A DNA stretch of 64,000 bases from Maribacter halichondriae. Lineage in GTDB: Bacteria > Bacteroidota > Bacteroidia > Flavobacteriales > Flavobacteriaceae. Made by a program: the position numbers and the translations under genes. Shown here in pieces: positions 12,021 through 20,633 of this stretch (the first letter of the stretch is position 1; each line of letters opens with the position of its first letter). The notes beneath the pieces are model-generated. The model saw only the letters and a program-made list of their open reading frames with translations, searched no databases and was not told the origin of the DNA. The DNA is taken from NCBI RefSeq assembly GCF_027474825.1, contig NZ_CP107030.1, positions 3,416,529 through 3,480,528 on the forward strand, given 5' to 3'.

Positions 12021-12584
12021 CTATTCACGAATAATTTTTACCGTTCCATCATTACCTAATTTAATTATAGATGATGGCGTACCGTTTATTTCGTCCCGGC
12101 GCAAATTTACCACATAGTCCACGCCTTTTAAAATCGGATCGCTGATTTGTCCAAAATTTTGAGGGGTCGGTTCGCCCGAGAAGTTGGCTGAGGTCGATAC
12201 GATCGGTTTTTTGAATTTGTTGATCAAATATTGACAAAATTTATCAGATGCCACGCGTATTGCCAAGGTATTATCGCCAGCGACTAGATTCTTGGCAACA
12301 CCTTTGGGGTGGTCGTAGATTATGGTTGTCGGTTTGGTCGAGAGATCAATGATGTCATACGCCACCTCGGGCACTTTTTCAATATGTCTTTCGAGCATGG
12401 CATCATTCGAGACCAGGCATATCAATGCTTTCGAATCTTCACGTTTTTTAAGGGCGAAGACTTTCTTTATGGCATTTTCGTTTGTGGCGTCACAACCAAT
12501 TCCCCAGACAGTATCGGTAGGGTAGAGAATGAGTCCACCTTTTTCTAGTACCGAAATAGCTTTAATTATTTCTTCTGCAAACAT
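12021..12584 (-). CDS. tsaC: L-threonylcarbamoyladenylate synthase (Sua5/YciO/YrdC/YwlC family)
   Basis: Makes threonylcarbamoyl-AMP from threonine, bicarbonate and ATP, the first step of the t6A37 tRNA modification. ATG 12584 gives about 187 residues, normal for the short TsaC type without a Sua5 C-terminal domain. Motifs: GLILYPTDTVWGIGCDA, KKREDSKALICLVS and STSANFSGEPTPQ, forming the nucleotide and threonine pocket. A TTG 15 bases upstream is possible but less likely. It sits on the same strand as cca, a second tRNA-processing gene, separated by about 210 bases holding a hairpin and a dispersed repeat. Confidence 0.93.
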   Translation of the reverse strand: MFAEEIIKAISVLEKGGLILYPTDTVWGIGCDATNENAIKKVFALKKREDSKALICLVSNDAMLERHIEKVPEVAYDIIDLSTKPTTIIYDHPKGVAKNLVAGDNTLAIRVASDKFCQYLINKFKKPIVSTSANFSGEPTPQNFGQISDPILKGVDYVVNLRRDEINGTPSSIIKLGNDGTVKIIRE

Positions 12585-12638
12585 TATTTTCAAGTTCAAG
12601 TGTCAAAAAAATTATGAGTTATGAATTTTTAAATTTTC

Positions 12639-12676
12639 CTCACTCCTCACTCCTCACTGCTCACTGCTCACTGATT
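12639..12676. repeat. Short tandem repeat (CTCACTCCT / CTCACTGCT units)
   Basis: Five imperfect 7-base units of CACTCCT/CACTGCT in tandem. The minus-strand glycosyltransferase gene reads into it, and its last codons (VISEQ and stop) come from the repeat. Confidence 0.6.
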
Positions 12677-13601
12677 ACCTGTTTATGTCTTATGGATTTT
12701 CCTAAGGGCAGCCCAATTAAAATACGATGTAATAATGGAAAATATTTGGGCTTGACGATGGAGACCAAACCGTATCGCAAGATAAAAAAGAGACGCAAGG
12801 CTTGATAATGTAAATAACAATAATTTTTACGGATGACATAGAACATCGAGGTCTTTAGTTCAATTTTTGTCGCAATCGGAATACCCGTTTTATCGATGCT
12901 TTTTCCTTGGTAATGCAAATAGGAAACCGAGGGAATAAAATATGTCTTTTTGCCAAGTTTTTTGAGCCGGTAACAAATATCACTTTCCTCGAAATAAAGA
13001 AAAATATTGGTATCGAATCCGCCTACCTTATTAAAATCTGACGCTCGAAAGAACATAAAACTCCCATTTACGTAATCAACGGCTATCGGTGCGGTGTAGT
13101 TTTTCTTCTTTTTGGTTTTGAATAAACCATTTCAACAAACTTTCTACCAAAAACCTCCCTGGAAAAAGATGTAAAATGGTCGAAACTTACTTCTTTTTGT
13201 CCGTGTTCGTTGTGAATTTGTGCTCCGCATACCGCAGCATCCGGCGTTTTTTCCATAAAATCAAAACACGTTTTTATGGTAGTATCCTTTACAATTGTAT
13301 CGTTGTTCAGAAAAAGATAATATGAAGCCTCGATCTGCTGAACGCCCGACATATTACCTCCACCGAACCCCGTATTGATCCTACTTCTAAAAAGCGATAC
13401 CTGGGCACTCACCAAGGTTTTGATATTTTCTTCCAGTATTTTGTAATCACTTGCTTCCGAAGCGTTGTCGACAACTATGATCTTGAAATCGACTGCTTGC
13501 GGTATTAGGGTTTCGAGAACACTTTGAACACATTTCACAGTGTATTCCGAAGAATTATAGTTGATTATGATTATGGCGATATCGCAACTTGTCTTTTTCA
13601 T
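12661..13601 (-). CDS. Family 2 glycosyltransferase (one-base frameshift)
   Basis: Probable cell-surface glycan glycosyltransferase, rhamnosyltransferase-like GT2. From ATG 13601 the N-terminal half has the GT-A nucleotide-sugar fold (DIAIIIINYNSSEYTVKCV, VVDNASEASD, and the divalent-metal-site-like FLNNDT). The C-terminal half begins in another frame and holds GGFDTNIFLYFEESDICYR, the acceptor/catalytic region of this family. The frames join if one A is added near 13116-13119, giving SKTKKKKNYTAPIAVDYVNG. The break is therefore probably a sequencing error. The gene is next to a GT9 gene, and the C-terminus runs into a tandem repeat. Confidence 0.82.
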
Positions 13602-13615
13602 TTGGCCCGCTAAGA

Positions 13616-14680
13616 TCATTGACAATATTTTTTCAAAAATTCAAGCAATGGTTCTTTGAAAAGCTTGGGTTCAAGTGAGGCATACAAGGCGACAATATTC
13701 CTCTTTATTTCTTTATTGTCCATTTTTTCGAGCTTTTGTGGATAATAATCCGATAGGTGGATTCCGTAATGAAGGCTTTTATTTTCACTATGCCACGCTC
13801 CTTTTATGATGAAAGGACTGAATATGCAAAATGTGGGAACCCCCAATGCTTTTGCCATATTTACGGCACCACCCTCATTACCTATCAGAGCATTGCATTG
13901 TGATAAGAGCGCGATAAATTTACGCAATGAAGACGCATAAAAATCCAAATCGATTTGAGCTTTTGTTTTTTCATTGCACTTATTGTAGATGGCTTGCGCC
14001 TCCTCTTTTTGACTAGGAATGTAATTGAAAAGTAATTTTGCGTCGACCTGGTCGCAAATGATATTCAATACTTCCGCTATATATTTCGGAGGATACGTTT
14101 TTAAACCACTACTTCCCAAAATACCGATCATGATTAATTTTTGATCGGGGTGATTTTTTATGCTTTTGACACTCTCGGAAGCCTCACGAATTTCCGATTC
14201 CTTCAAGAATATTTTTGGACTGGTCAAAAAGTTACCAGGTCGATCTAAGATAGGTTGCAAAAGGGCCAAGCGGTTCTCTATGGCCAAAGGAATTCTTCCA
14301 TCCGGATTAAGATTTTCAACTACCGTATGGGTATATATCCATCGGGTATAGCTTTTGTAATGTGAGATCTTATATTTTGATGTAGTAAATAGTGAAATCA
14401 AGTTGCTCTCCAACTTTCCGTAAGCATCGATGACGGCGAAGTATTTTTCTTTCCCCAAAGATTTTAAAAATTTATAAAATGCCCACTTGCTTTCCCTTAA
14501 CTCATTTCCAAAAATGATGACCTTATCAATATGTGGGTTGTTCAGAAGTACGGGCAAGGTATTCTCATAGGCCACAAAATGGACCAGTGCATCGGGAAAA
14601 TGGTATTTTATACTTTCGCAGATTACCGTACTGGCCAAAACATCACCGATCATTTTTTGCTGTATCACAAGGAATTTCAT
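13616..14680 (-). CDS. Family 9 glycosyltransferase (ADP-heptose:LPS heptosyltransferase-like)
   Basis: Likely transfers a sugar (heptose in characterised relatives) to lipopolysaccharide core. ATG 14680 starts MKFLVIQQKMIGDVLASTVI, the canonical GT9 N-terminus; a longer in-frame start at 14725 is not needed. Downstream are the GT-B features IGILGSSGLKTYPPKYIAE and NEGGAVNMAKALGVPTFCIF, the nucleotide-sugar site of this family. The protein has about 354 residues, normal length, and looks intact. It is transcribed together with the GT2 gene at 12661-13601 and faces the divergent GT2 gene at 14830. Confidence 0.87.
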   Translation of the reverse strand: MKFLVIQQKMIGDVLASTVICESIKYHFPDALVHFVAYENTLPVLLNNPHIDKVIIFGNELRESKWAFYKFLKSLGKEKYFAVIDAYGKLESNLISLFTTSKYKISHYKSYTRWIYTHTVVENLNPDGRIPLAIENRLALLQPILDRPGNFLTSPKIFLKESEIREASESVKSIKNHPDQKLIMIGILGSSGLKTYPPKYIAEVLNIICDQVDAKLLFNYIPSQKEEAQAIYNKCNEKTKAQIDLDFYASSLRKFIALLSQCNALIGNEGGAVNMAKALGVPTFCIFSPFIIKGAWHSENKSLHYGIHLSDYYPQKLEKMDNKEIKRNIVALYASLEPKLFKEPLLEFLKKYCQ

Positions 14681-14829
14681 TTTGGCCAACGAACTACGAT
14701 TATGAATTGCGCCAAATATAGCCAATTTGAGTGCATCCTGTCGAAAAATGGCTCATTTCCTTTTGAAATCCATGGAAGATCTTATGCAAAAAACTACATT
14801 TGTAAAATGCCTAAAATTCCAGAAAATAG

Positions 14830-15642
14830 ATGAGCACGGTAAGTGTTATCGTAAGTACATATAATAAACCGGAGTGGCTTGCAAAAGTGCTGTGGGGTTT
14901 CAATTGCCAGACGTATAAAGATTTTGAGGTCATTATTGCGGATGATGGCTCAGGCCCAGAAACGACTCAAATGATCGATGCTATGCGTGACCAGGTTTCT
15001 TTTGAAATGAAACATGTTTGGCAAGAAGATAGCGGCTTTCAGAAATGCCGTATTCTCAACAAGGCAATAGCGGCCAGCACGACCGATTACATTTTAATGA
15101 CCGATGGGGATTGTATACCGCGGGAAGATTTCGTTCAGGTGCATTACATCAATAAAGAACCGGGTACTTTTATTTCAGGAGGATACTATATGTTGCCCAT
15201 GAATATTTCATTGGCCATTACCCGAGAGGATATCGAAAAGCAAAACTGCTTTAACATACAATGGTTAAAGGAGAAAGGATTGCCCAAGACTTTTAAAAAC
15301 AATAAGTTGACCGCCAGAGGGTTCATTTCTACGCTCTTCAATACGTTTACCCCAACCACAGCGAGTTGGAACGGTCACAACTCTTCAGGTTGGAAAAAAG
15401 ATATTCTCAACGTAAACGGTTTTGATGAACGGATGCAATATGGTGGCGAAGACCGAGAATTTGGCGAGCGATTGATGAATTTTGGGGTCAAGACGAAACA
15501 GCTGCGCTATAGCGCGGTTTGCGTACATTTAGATCATGAGCGCGGATATCGAACTCCTGAAGCCATTGCCAAAAATCAAGTGATTCGAAAAGAGGTCAAG
15601 CAGAATAAAAGTGTTTGGACGTATCACGGCATTACCAAATAA
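14830..15642 (+). CDS. Family 2 glycosyltransferase with galactosyltransferase-type C-terminal region
   Basis: A 270-residue cytoplasmic or membrane-associated GT2. It shows the GT-A start STVSVIVSTYNKPEWLAKVL, acidic motifs IIADDGSG and TDGDCIPRED (metal and sugar-nucleotide binding), and a C-terminal NGFDERMQYGGEDREFGERL, typical of the glyco_transf_7C/beta-1,4-galactosyltransferase-like region. It is divergent from the GT9 gene (about 150 bp shared upstream region), and its 3' end overlaps the convergent GT2 gene by 19 bp. Role in surface polysaccharide or LPS core is inferred from the cluster. Confidence 0.85.
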   Translation: MSTVSVIVSTYNKPEWLAKVLWGFNCQTYKDFEVIIADDGSGPETTQMIDAMRDQVSFEMKHVWQEDSGFQKCRILNKAIAASTTDYILMTDGDCIPREDFVQVHYINKEPGTFISGGYYMLPMNISLAITREDIEKQNCFNIQWLKEKGLPKTFKNNKLTARGFISTLFNTFTPTTASWNGHNSSGWKKDILNVNGFDERMQYGGEDREFGERLMNFGVKTKQLRYSAVCVHLDHERGYRTPEAIAKNQVIRKEVKQNKSVWTYHGITK

Positions 15643-16418
15643 TAGGCAAGCTCGTTTTTCTTTTCCAACTTTTTGAGTTCTCTATAACGTTCGTAGTCTC
15701 CTAATGCATTCAGGTATGAAATGGTGATTCCTTTTTTTCCATCCAAAATACCCAAGCGCAGAACATAGTGATGAAAGAATTTCCAAACGGGTTTAAAAAC
15801 TAATGAAAAATAGTTGAACCGCTTCTCTCTGTAAAAAGCTTCTTTGGCCTTAAGACGTCCGTATTTCAACATTTTCGATTTATAGTCTTCGTAGTTTTTA
15901 TAACAATAATGGGTCAACTTCTCTTTCAAAATACCTGATGCACCATCGACGTTCAAGGTCTCATGAACGATTTTCTTATCAGAAAATTTGGCTTTACTTT
16001 TTCTAAAAAGTCTGTAATTTTTATCTGTCTGCCAGCCACTAAAATTCAAGACACTATTCTGGAACATGAATTTTCTGTAGAACCAATAAGCGACAAACTC
16101 GGTATCGCTATTGACCGTAGCTACAATTTCTTCTTGTAATTTTTGAGAAACCACTTCATCGGCATCTAAAAACAGCACCCAGTCATTGGCAGCCTGTTTA
16201 AGAGCAAATGATTTTTGTGCAGTGAAATTGGCAAAAGGATGTTGAATAACCTTGACCTTCGGGTGATTTTGTAAATATTCATAGGTGCCATCGGTACTAT
16301 ACGAATCTACGACGATGATTTCGTCGGCAAAAGTGACCGATTCGATACATTTTTCAATGTACCCCATCTCGTTAAAGGCAATAATTAAAGCCGAAATTTT
16401 CTTTTTCTGGTAACTCAT
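15624..16418 (-). CDS. Family 2 glycosyltransferase, WaaE/KdtX-like
   Basis: Resembles lipopolysaccharide-core beta-1,4-glucosyltransferases of the WaaE type. Motifs: KISALIIAFNEMGYIEKCIES at the N-terminus, IIVVDSYSTDGT, and VLFLDADEVVS (DxD-like metal site), followed by NYRLFRKSKAKF and a C-terminal FHHYVLRLGILDGKKGI segment, a usual end of this subfamily. Length 264 residues, normal. Convergent with, and overlapping, the plus-strand GT2 by 19 bp. Together with the GT9 and two GT2 genes it forms a four-gene glycan cluster. Confidence 0.87.
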   Translation of the reverse strand: MSYQKKKISALIIAFNEMGYIEKCIESVTFADEIIVVDSYSTDGTYEYLQNHPKVKVIQHPFANFTAQKSFALKQAANDWVLFLDADEVVSQKLQEEIVATVNSDTEFVAYWFYRKFMFQNSVLNFSGWQTDKNYRLFRKSKAKFSDKKIVHETLNVDGASGILKEKLTHYCYKNYEDYKSKMLKYGRLKAKEAFYREKRFNYFSLVFKPVWKFFHHYVLRLGILDGKKGITISYLNALGDYERYRELKKLEKKNELAYYLVMP

Positions 16419-16513
16419 ATTATAATAGAATCAGTAGGTTTTTTTAGTCTGGTCGACAGGATAATAACTAAAAAAAAGTAAAAAAGTATACTTTACCATA
16501 AAATTCCTACAAT

Positions 16514-17329
16514 CTATACCGCAACATCATATTCGCGAAGGGCATCGTTCAAAGAAGTTTTTTTATTGGTGCTCTCCTTTCTGGTTCCAATAATCAGGGC
16601 ACATGGAACTTGAAAATCACCAGCAGGAAATCTCTTTGTATAGCTCCCTGGTATAACAACTGAACGTGCCGGAACCCTACCTTTTATTTCAATAGGTTCG
16701 TCTCCGGTCACATCGATAATTTTTGTCGAGGCGGTCAAAACGACGTTGGCCCCAAGTACGGCCTCACGTTCTACACGTACGCCCTCCACCACGATACACC
16801 TGGATCCGATAAACGCATTATCCTCAATAATCACCGGTGCCGCCTGTAAGGGTTCCAATACGCCACCGATCCCAACTCCGCCACTCAAGTGTACGTTTTT
16901 ACCTATTTGCGCACAACTGCCGACGGTTGCCCAAGTGTCTACCATGGTGCCTTCATCAACATAAGCACCAATATTGACATAACTTGGCATCAAAATAGTA
17001 CCAGAGGAAATATAGGCACCGTGTCGGGCCACGGCATGAGGCACCACTCGAATTCCTTTTTCCGCGTACCCTCTTTTTAAGGGAATCTTATCATGATATT
17101 CGAAAATTCCGACTTCGAGCGTTTTCATTTTTTGAATGGGAAAGTAGAGCACGACCCCTTTCTTCACCCATTCATTGATCCGCCATCCGTTATCAGACGG
17201 CTCGGCACAACGAAGTTTCCCAAGATCCAGTAAGTCGATGACTTCCCGTATTGCTTCCTGGGTGGTATTTTCCTTTAAAAGTTCACGATTTTCCCAGGCA
17301 TTTTCGATGGTTTCCTGTAGTGCTTTCAT
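16514..17329 (-). CDS. dapD: 2,3,4,5-tetrahydropyridine-2,6-dicarboxylate N-succinyltransferase
   Basis: Succinylates tetrahydrodipicolinate in the succinylase branch of lysine and diaminopimelate synthesis. The 271-residue protein starts MKALQETIENAWENRELL and contains the left-handed beta-helix hexapeptide repeats of the family (MPSYVNIGAYVDEGTMVD, GKNVHLSGGVGIGGVLEP, IVVEGVRVEREAVLGANVVL). Full length, no anomalies. It stands alone on the minus strand, divergent from ruvX. Confidence 0.96.
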   Translation of the reverse strand: MKALQETIENAWENRELLKENTTQEAIREVIDLLDLGKLRCAEPSDNGWRINEWVKKGVVLYFPIQKMKTLEVGIFEYHDKIPLKRGYAEKGIRVVPHAVARHGAYISSGTILMPSYVNIGAYVDEGTMVDTWATVGSCAQIGKNVHLSGGVGIGGVLEPLQAAPVIIEDNAFIGSRCIVVEGVRVEREAVLGANVVLTASTKIIDVTGDEPIEIKGRVPARSVVIPGSYTKRFPAGDFQVPCALIIGTRKESTNKKTSLNDALREYDVAV

Positions 17330-17430
17330 ATCATGTTAAAATTTCCGCAAAGATACGGGCTTGTGCGAGAATTCATCCATCAATTTCGGGCATATAACAA
17401 TTTTAGGTTTATTTTTGCCAAAAATTTAAT

Positions 17431-17843
17431 TTGGGAAGGATTTTGGCTTTGGATTATGGAAAAAAAGAACGGGAATTGCGATTACCGATGAATTGCAATT
17501 GATCGCATCCGGGCTTACCACCGTACTGACCCATGACGTGTTACGTTATTTAAAGGAATATACCTCGGCTGAGAATGTGGACCGATTCATTGTTGGAGAA
17601 CCAAAACAAATGGACAATACACCATCAGAATCGGAAGTCCTGATAGGCCCCTTTTTAGATAGACTTAAAAAAGAATTCCCCCAAATACCTATTGATCGGC
17701 AAGATGAGCGTTTTACCTCAAAAATGGCGTTTCAAACCATGATCGATAGTGGACTCAATAAAAAGCAGCGTAGAAACAAGGCGCTAGTAGATGAAATCAG
17801 TGCGACGATTATTCTACAGGCATATTTAAATAGAATAGCATGA
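17431..17843 (+). CDS. ruvX: Putative pre-16S rRNA nuclease / YqgF (RuvX) (one-base frameshift)
   Basis: RNase H-fold nuclease involved in 16S rRNA 5'-end maturation. The expected start is TTG 17431 (GRILALDYGKK), but an A7 run at 17460-17466 throws the frame; eight A restores LALDYGKKRTGIAITDELQLIASGLTT, the conserved YqgF N-terminus with its first catalytic Asp. The remainder is open: VGEPKQMDNTPSE, RQDERFTSKMA and the C-terminal DEISATIILQAYL with the last catalytic Asp. Its stop overlaps the def start by 4 bp (ATGA), so translation is probably coupled. The frameshift is likely a sequencing error. Confidence 0.88.
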
Positions 17844-18430
17844 TATTACCCATTGTCGCCTATGGCGATCCGGTTTTACGAAAATTGGCAACCGACATAG
17901 ACACCGATTATCCTAAATTGAACGATTTGTTGGCCAATATGTGGGAGACCATGTATAATGCCAACGGAGTAGGGCTGGCCGCACCACAAATCGGGCTTCC
18001 CATACGATTGTTTTTGGTAGATACCAGTGCCTTTGCTGATGATGAAGATCTTTCCTCAGAAGAGCGAAAAGTATTGAGTGGATTCAAAAAGGCTTTTATC
18101 AATGCAAAAATGGAGGAAGAGACCGGCACGGCATGGGCCTTTAACGAGGGGTGTTTGAGTATACCCGACGTCAGGGAAGACATTACACGGCAAGATACCA
18201 TAACCATTTCATATCTTGACGAAGATTTTAAGACCCATACCGCGACCTATGACGGACTTTTGGCAAGGGTCATTCAGCACGAGTACGATCATATCGAGGG
18301 AATTTTGTTCACCGATAAACTTTCATCCCTGAAGAAACGATTGCTCAAGGGCCGATTGAACAATATCTCAAAAGGGAAGATAGACGTGGATTATCGCATG
18401 CGATTTCCTGCGGCAAAAAAAGCAAGATAA
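17840..18430 (+). CDS. def: Peptide deformylase
   Basis: Removes the N-formyl group from nascent proteins. All three metal and active-site motifs are present: GVGLAAPQIG (motif 1), EGCLSIPD (motif 2, metal Cys) and QHEYDHIEG (motif 3, HExxH-type). There is an insert between motifs 1 and 2 (DEDLSSEERKVLSG), seen in Bacteroidota deformylases. 196 residues, intact. ATG overlaps the ruvX stop. Followed by DUF5606. Confidence 0.97.
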   Translation: MILPIVAYGDPVLRKLATDIDTDYPKLNDLLANMWETMYNANGVGLAAPQIGLPIRLFLVDTSAFADDEDLSSEERKVLSGFKKAFINAKMEEETGTAWAFNEGCLSIPDVREDITRQDTITISYLDEDFKTHTATYDGLLARVIQHEYDHIEGILFTDKLSSLKKRLLKGRLNNISKGKIDVDYRMRFPAAKKAR

Positions 18431-18508
18431 TGAGACCTCATTATCCAAGGAAAAATATAATATTTGATTTCCCATTACCAATAGGAACTTGAAAAATATA
18501 AACGCTAT

Positions 18509-19054
18509 ATGAGTCTAGATAAAATTTTGTCGATTGCCGGAAAACCGGGACTGTACCGATTAGTAACCCAAACACGCTCCGGTTTCGTCGCCCAGTCACT
18601 TTTAGATGGAAAGAAAATCACGGTGGGCATTCGCAGTAATGTGAGCGTACTTTCGGAAATCGCTATCTATACTTTGGAAGAGGAAGTGCCACTACGCGAA
18701 GTATTTCTTAAGATACAGACCAAAGAAAACGGTAAGAAAACTTCAGTTGCCCATAAAGACGAGAAAATTAAATTGGAAGAATATTTCTTCGAGGTATTGC
18801 CCGATTACGATGAAGATCGCGTCTACGCCAGTGATATTAAGAAGGTAATTCAGTGGTATAATATTCTTCAAGAGAACGGTATTACCGATTTTGCCGAAGC
18901 AGCGGAGGACTCAGAAACCAAAGCAAAACCGACCGAAAAGAAATCGGCCGAGAAAAAGCAGGGCATGGAGAAAACAGTTTCAACGAAAACATCAAGCCAA
19001 AAGACTTCTGGAAAAAAGGTAACCCAGAAAAATCCTGCTGCGAAAAAGAAATAA
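18509..19054 (+). CDS. DUF5606 domain protein
   Basis: Conserved Bacteroidota protein of unknown function. The N-terminal ~135 residues form the DUF5606 domain (SLDKILSIAGKPGLYRLV ... RSNVSVLSEIAIYTL ... FFEVLPDYDEDRVYASDIKKV). The last ~45 residues are a low-complexity, lysine-rich tail (KPTEKKSAEKKQG ... KKVTQKNPAAKKK), likely disordered and nucleic-acid binding by charge. No signal peptide or membrane segment. It follows def by 78 bp. In other flavobacteria I expect mazG to follow this gene directly; here mazG is at 55108. Confidence 0.85.
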   Translation: MSLDKILSIAGKPGLYRLVTQTRSGFVAQSLLDGKKITVGIRSNVSVLSEIAIYTLEEEVPLREVFLKIQTKENGKKTSVAHKDEKIKLEEYFFEVLPDYDEDRVYASDIKKVIQWYNILQENGITDFAEAAEDSETKAKPTEKKSAEKKQGMEKTVSTKTSSQKTSGKKVTQKNPAAKKK

Positions 19055-19098
19055 GTACAGAACGCAAATTTAATAGCGAAGTTCCTCTCCTTACTTCT

Positions 19099-20604
19099 TT
19101 ACTTCGAAGTTTCCAAAATAAATTCTGAAACCTCTTTTTTAAATTGCTCCAATGAGGGTTGATGGGTGTACATCATGTGACCTGCCTCGTAATATTTCAT
19201 AATAATATTGTCCTTGATTTCTTTTTTAAGACCCAAATGGTTGATAGAATGCTCTACTCCGTAGAAGACGGTAGCGATGTCATAGATTCCGTTCAATATT
19301 AGAACTTTCATATTAGGATCACGTGATAACGCTTCGGCCATATCGATACCGGTGTTAATGGCCGCTTGGGTACCCCAACGTTTGTTTCCTTCATGTTCCC
19401 AATCCCATTTGAAACCTTCGCGTCGACCTGCGGTGATGGAATAAGTGGTTTCTTTGTTCACGTTAAGGGCTCCGTAGAAATAATCTAGGAAACCTGCGAT
19501 ATAGGCGGGAGAAATGGCAGCACTCTGGGGGTCATGGCTTCCTTCTTGCGAAAGTAGATCTTGGTTGATTCCGGTAAAACGGGAATCCAATCTACCGACG
19601 ATTTGACCTTCGTCCCTTAAAAATTCTGCAAAATACTCACTGGCCGTTACCCGAAGATCGGCCTTTACCCAATAATCAGCTTCAGTACCTGTATAATTGG
19701 CGAGTTTTTCGGCAACGGCTTTTTTATCCGCTTCTGAAAGTTGGTCGCCTTTATAGAGTGCGGGTACGTATTCGTTTTCGGTAAAACTACGGACATCGTC
19801 TAGAAACTGATAAACATCCTCGGGTTTGTTCGCAACCTTATCGTGGTACCAAGCGGTAGCCGCATAAGTCGGGAAATGGGCAATGAAGGGCATATCATCC
19901 CCCGGAGGAAATACTAGGGTGCGTAGGTCGAAAACGGCTGAAACCATAATGACCCCGTTCATAGCGATACCTTGACCCAACAATTTGTTCATCAAGCCCG
20001 CATTTCGAAATGTACCATAACTCTCACCCAATAAGTATTTTGGACTGTTCATACGATTATTGGCAATTAGAAATTGTGTGATAAAAAGCGAAAGACTACG
20101 AATATCTTGATCCACGCCCCAAAAATCTTTGAATTCCGCCTTTCCGATGGGAATGCTCAACCCTGTGCCCACAGGATCGATCATGACCAGATCGGCCACA
20201 TCGAGAATCGAAAAATTATTATTGACCAATTGATAGGGTGCTGCCGGGGTCGATACAGGGTCGTTTACGACTATACGTTTCGGTCCCAGCACCCCCATGT
20301 GCAACCAAAACGAGGAGGAACCTGGTCCGCCGTTGTAGGCAAAGACAATGGGTCGCCTATTGTTTCTGGTTTTGGATTCTTTGGTGTAGTACGTGTGGCC
20401 CATCAGCGCAATGGGTTCGTTATTCTCGTCGCGAACTTGAAAGGTGCCGGCCTGAGCGGTTAGGTAAATGGTATTGCCATTGATGTTAACACTTTGCATG
20501 GTGCTAGAGACTTCCGCCTTGGGCAATGTGTCATTTTTAGTTTGAGAATGTCCCATAACTAGAAAGGTGAGTAGGGTCATGGTGAGTACTATTTTTTTCA
20601 TCAT
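19099..20604 (-). CDS. Exported S10-family serine carboxypeptidase
   Basis: Peptidase of the alpha/beta hydrolase carboxypeptidase Y type, probably periplasmic or outer-membrane associated. N-terminal signal peptide (KKIVLTMTLLTFLVMGHSQ). Oxyanion region AYNGGPGSSSFWLHMG, nucleophile GESYGTFRNAG, acid in LNGIYDIATVF, and histidine in YEAGHMMYTHQPSLE are all present, so the triad is intact. 501 residues. Convergent with DUF5606; the next gene upstream on the same strand is the duplicated-domain protein. Confidence 0.9.
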   Translation of the reverse strand: MMKKIVLTMTLLTFLVMGHSQTKNDTLPKAEVSSTMQSVNINGNTIYLTAQAGTFQVRDENNEPIALMGHTYYTKESKTRNNRRPIVFAYNGGPGSSSFWLHMGVLGPKRIVVNDPVSTPAAPYQLVNNNFSILDVADLVMIDPVGTGLSIPIGKAEFKDFWGVDQDIRSLSLFITQFLIANNRMNSPKYLLGESYGTFRNAGLMNKLLGQGIAMNGVIMVSAVFDLRTLVFPPGDDMPFIAHFPTYAATAWYHDKVANKPEDVYQFLDDVRSFTENEYVPALYKGDQLSEADKKAVAEKLANYTGTEADYWVKADLRVTASEYFAEFLRDEGQIVGRLDSRFTGINQDLLSQEGSHDPQSAAISPAYIAGFLDYFYGALNVNKETTYSITAGRREGFKWDWEHEGNKRWGTQAAINTGIDMAEALSRDPNMKVLILNGIYDIATVFYGVEHSINHLGLKKEIKDNIIMKYYEAGHMMYTHQPSLEQFKKEVSEFILETSK

Positions 20605-20633
20605 CTGAGTTTTTGGTTTGTATTTTTTATAAT

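Noticed and set aside
11825..12028. A small protein with HPERSRR sequence
   Set aside because: It is the translation of a dispersed intergenic repeat and a terminator hairpin.
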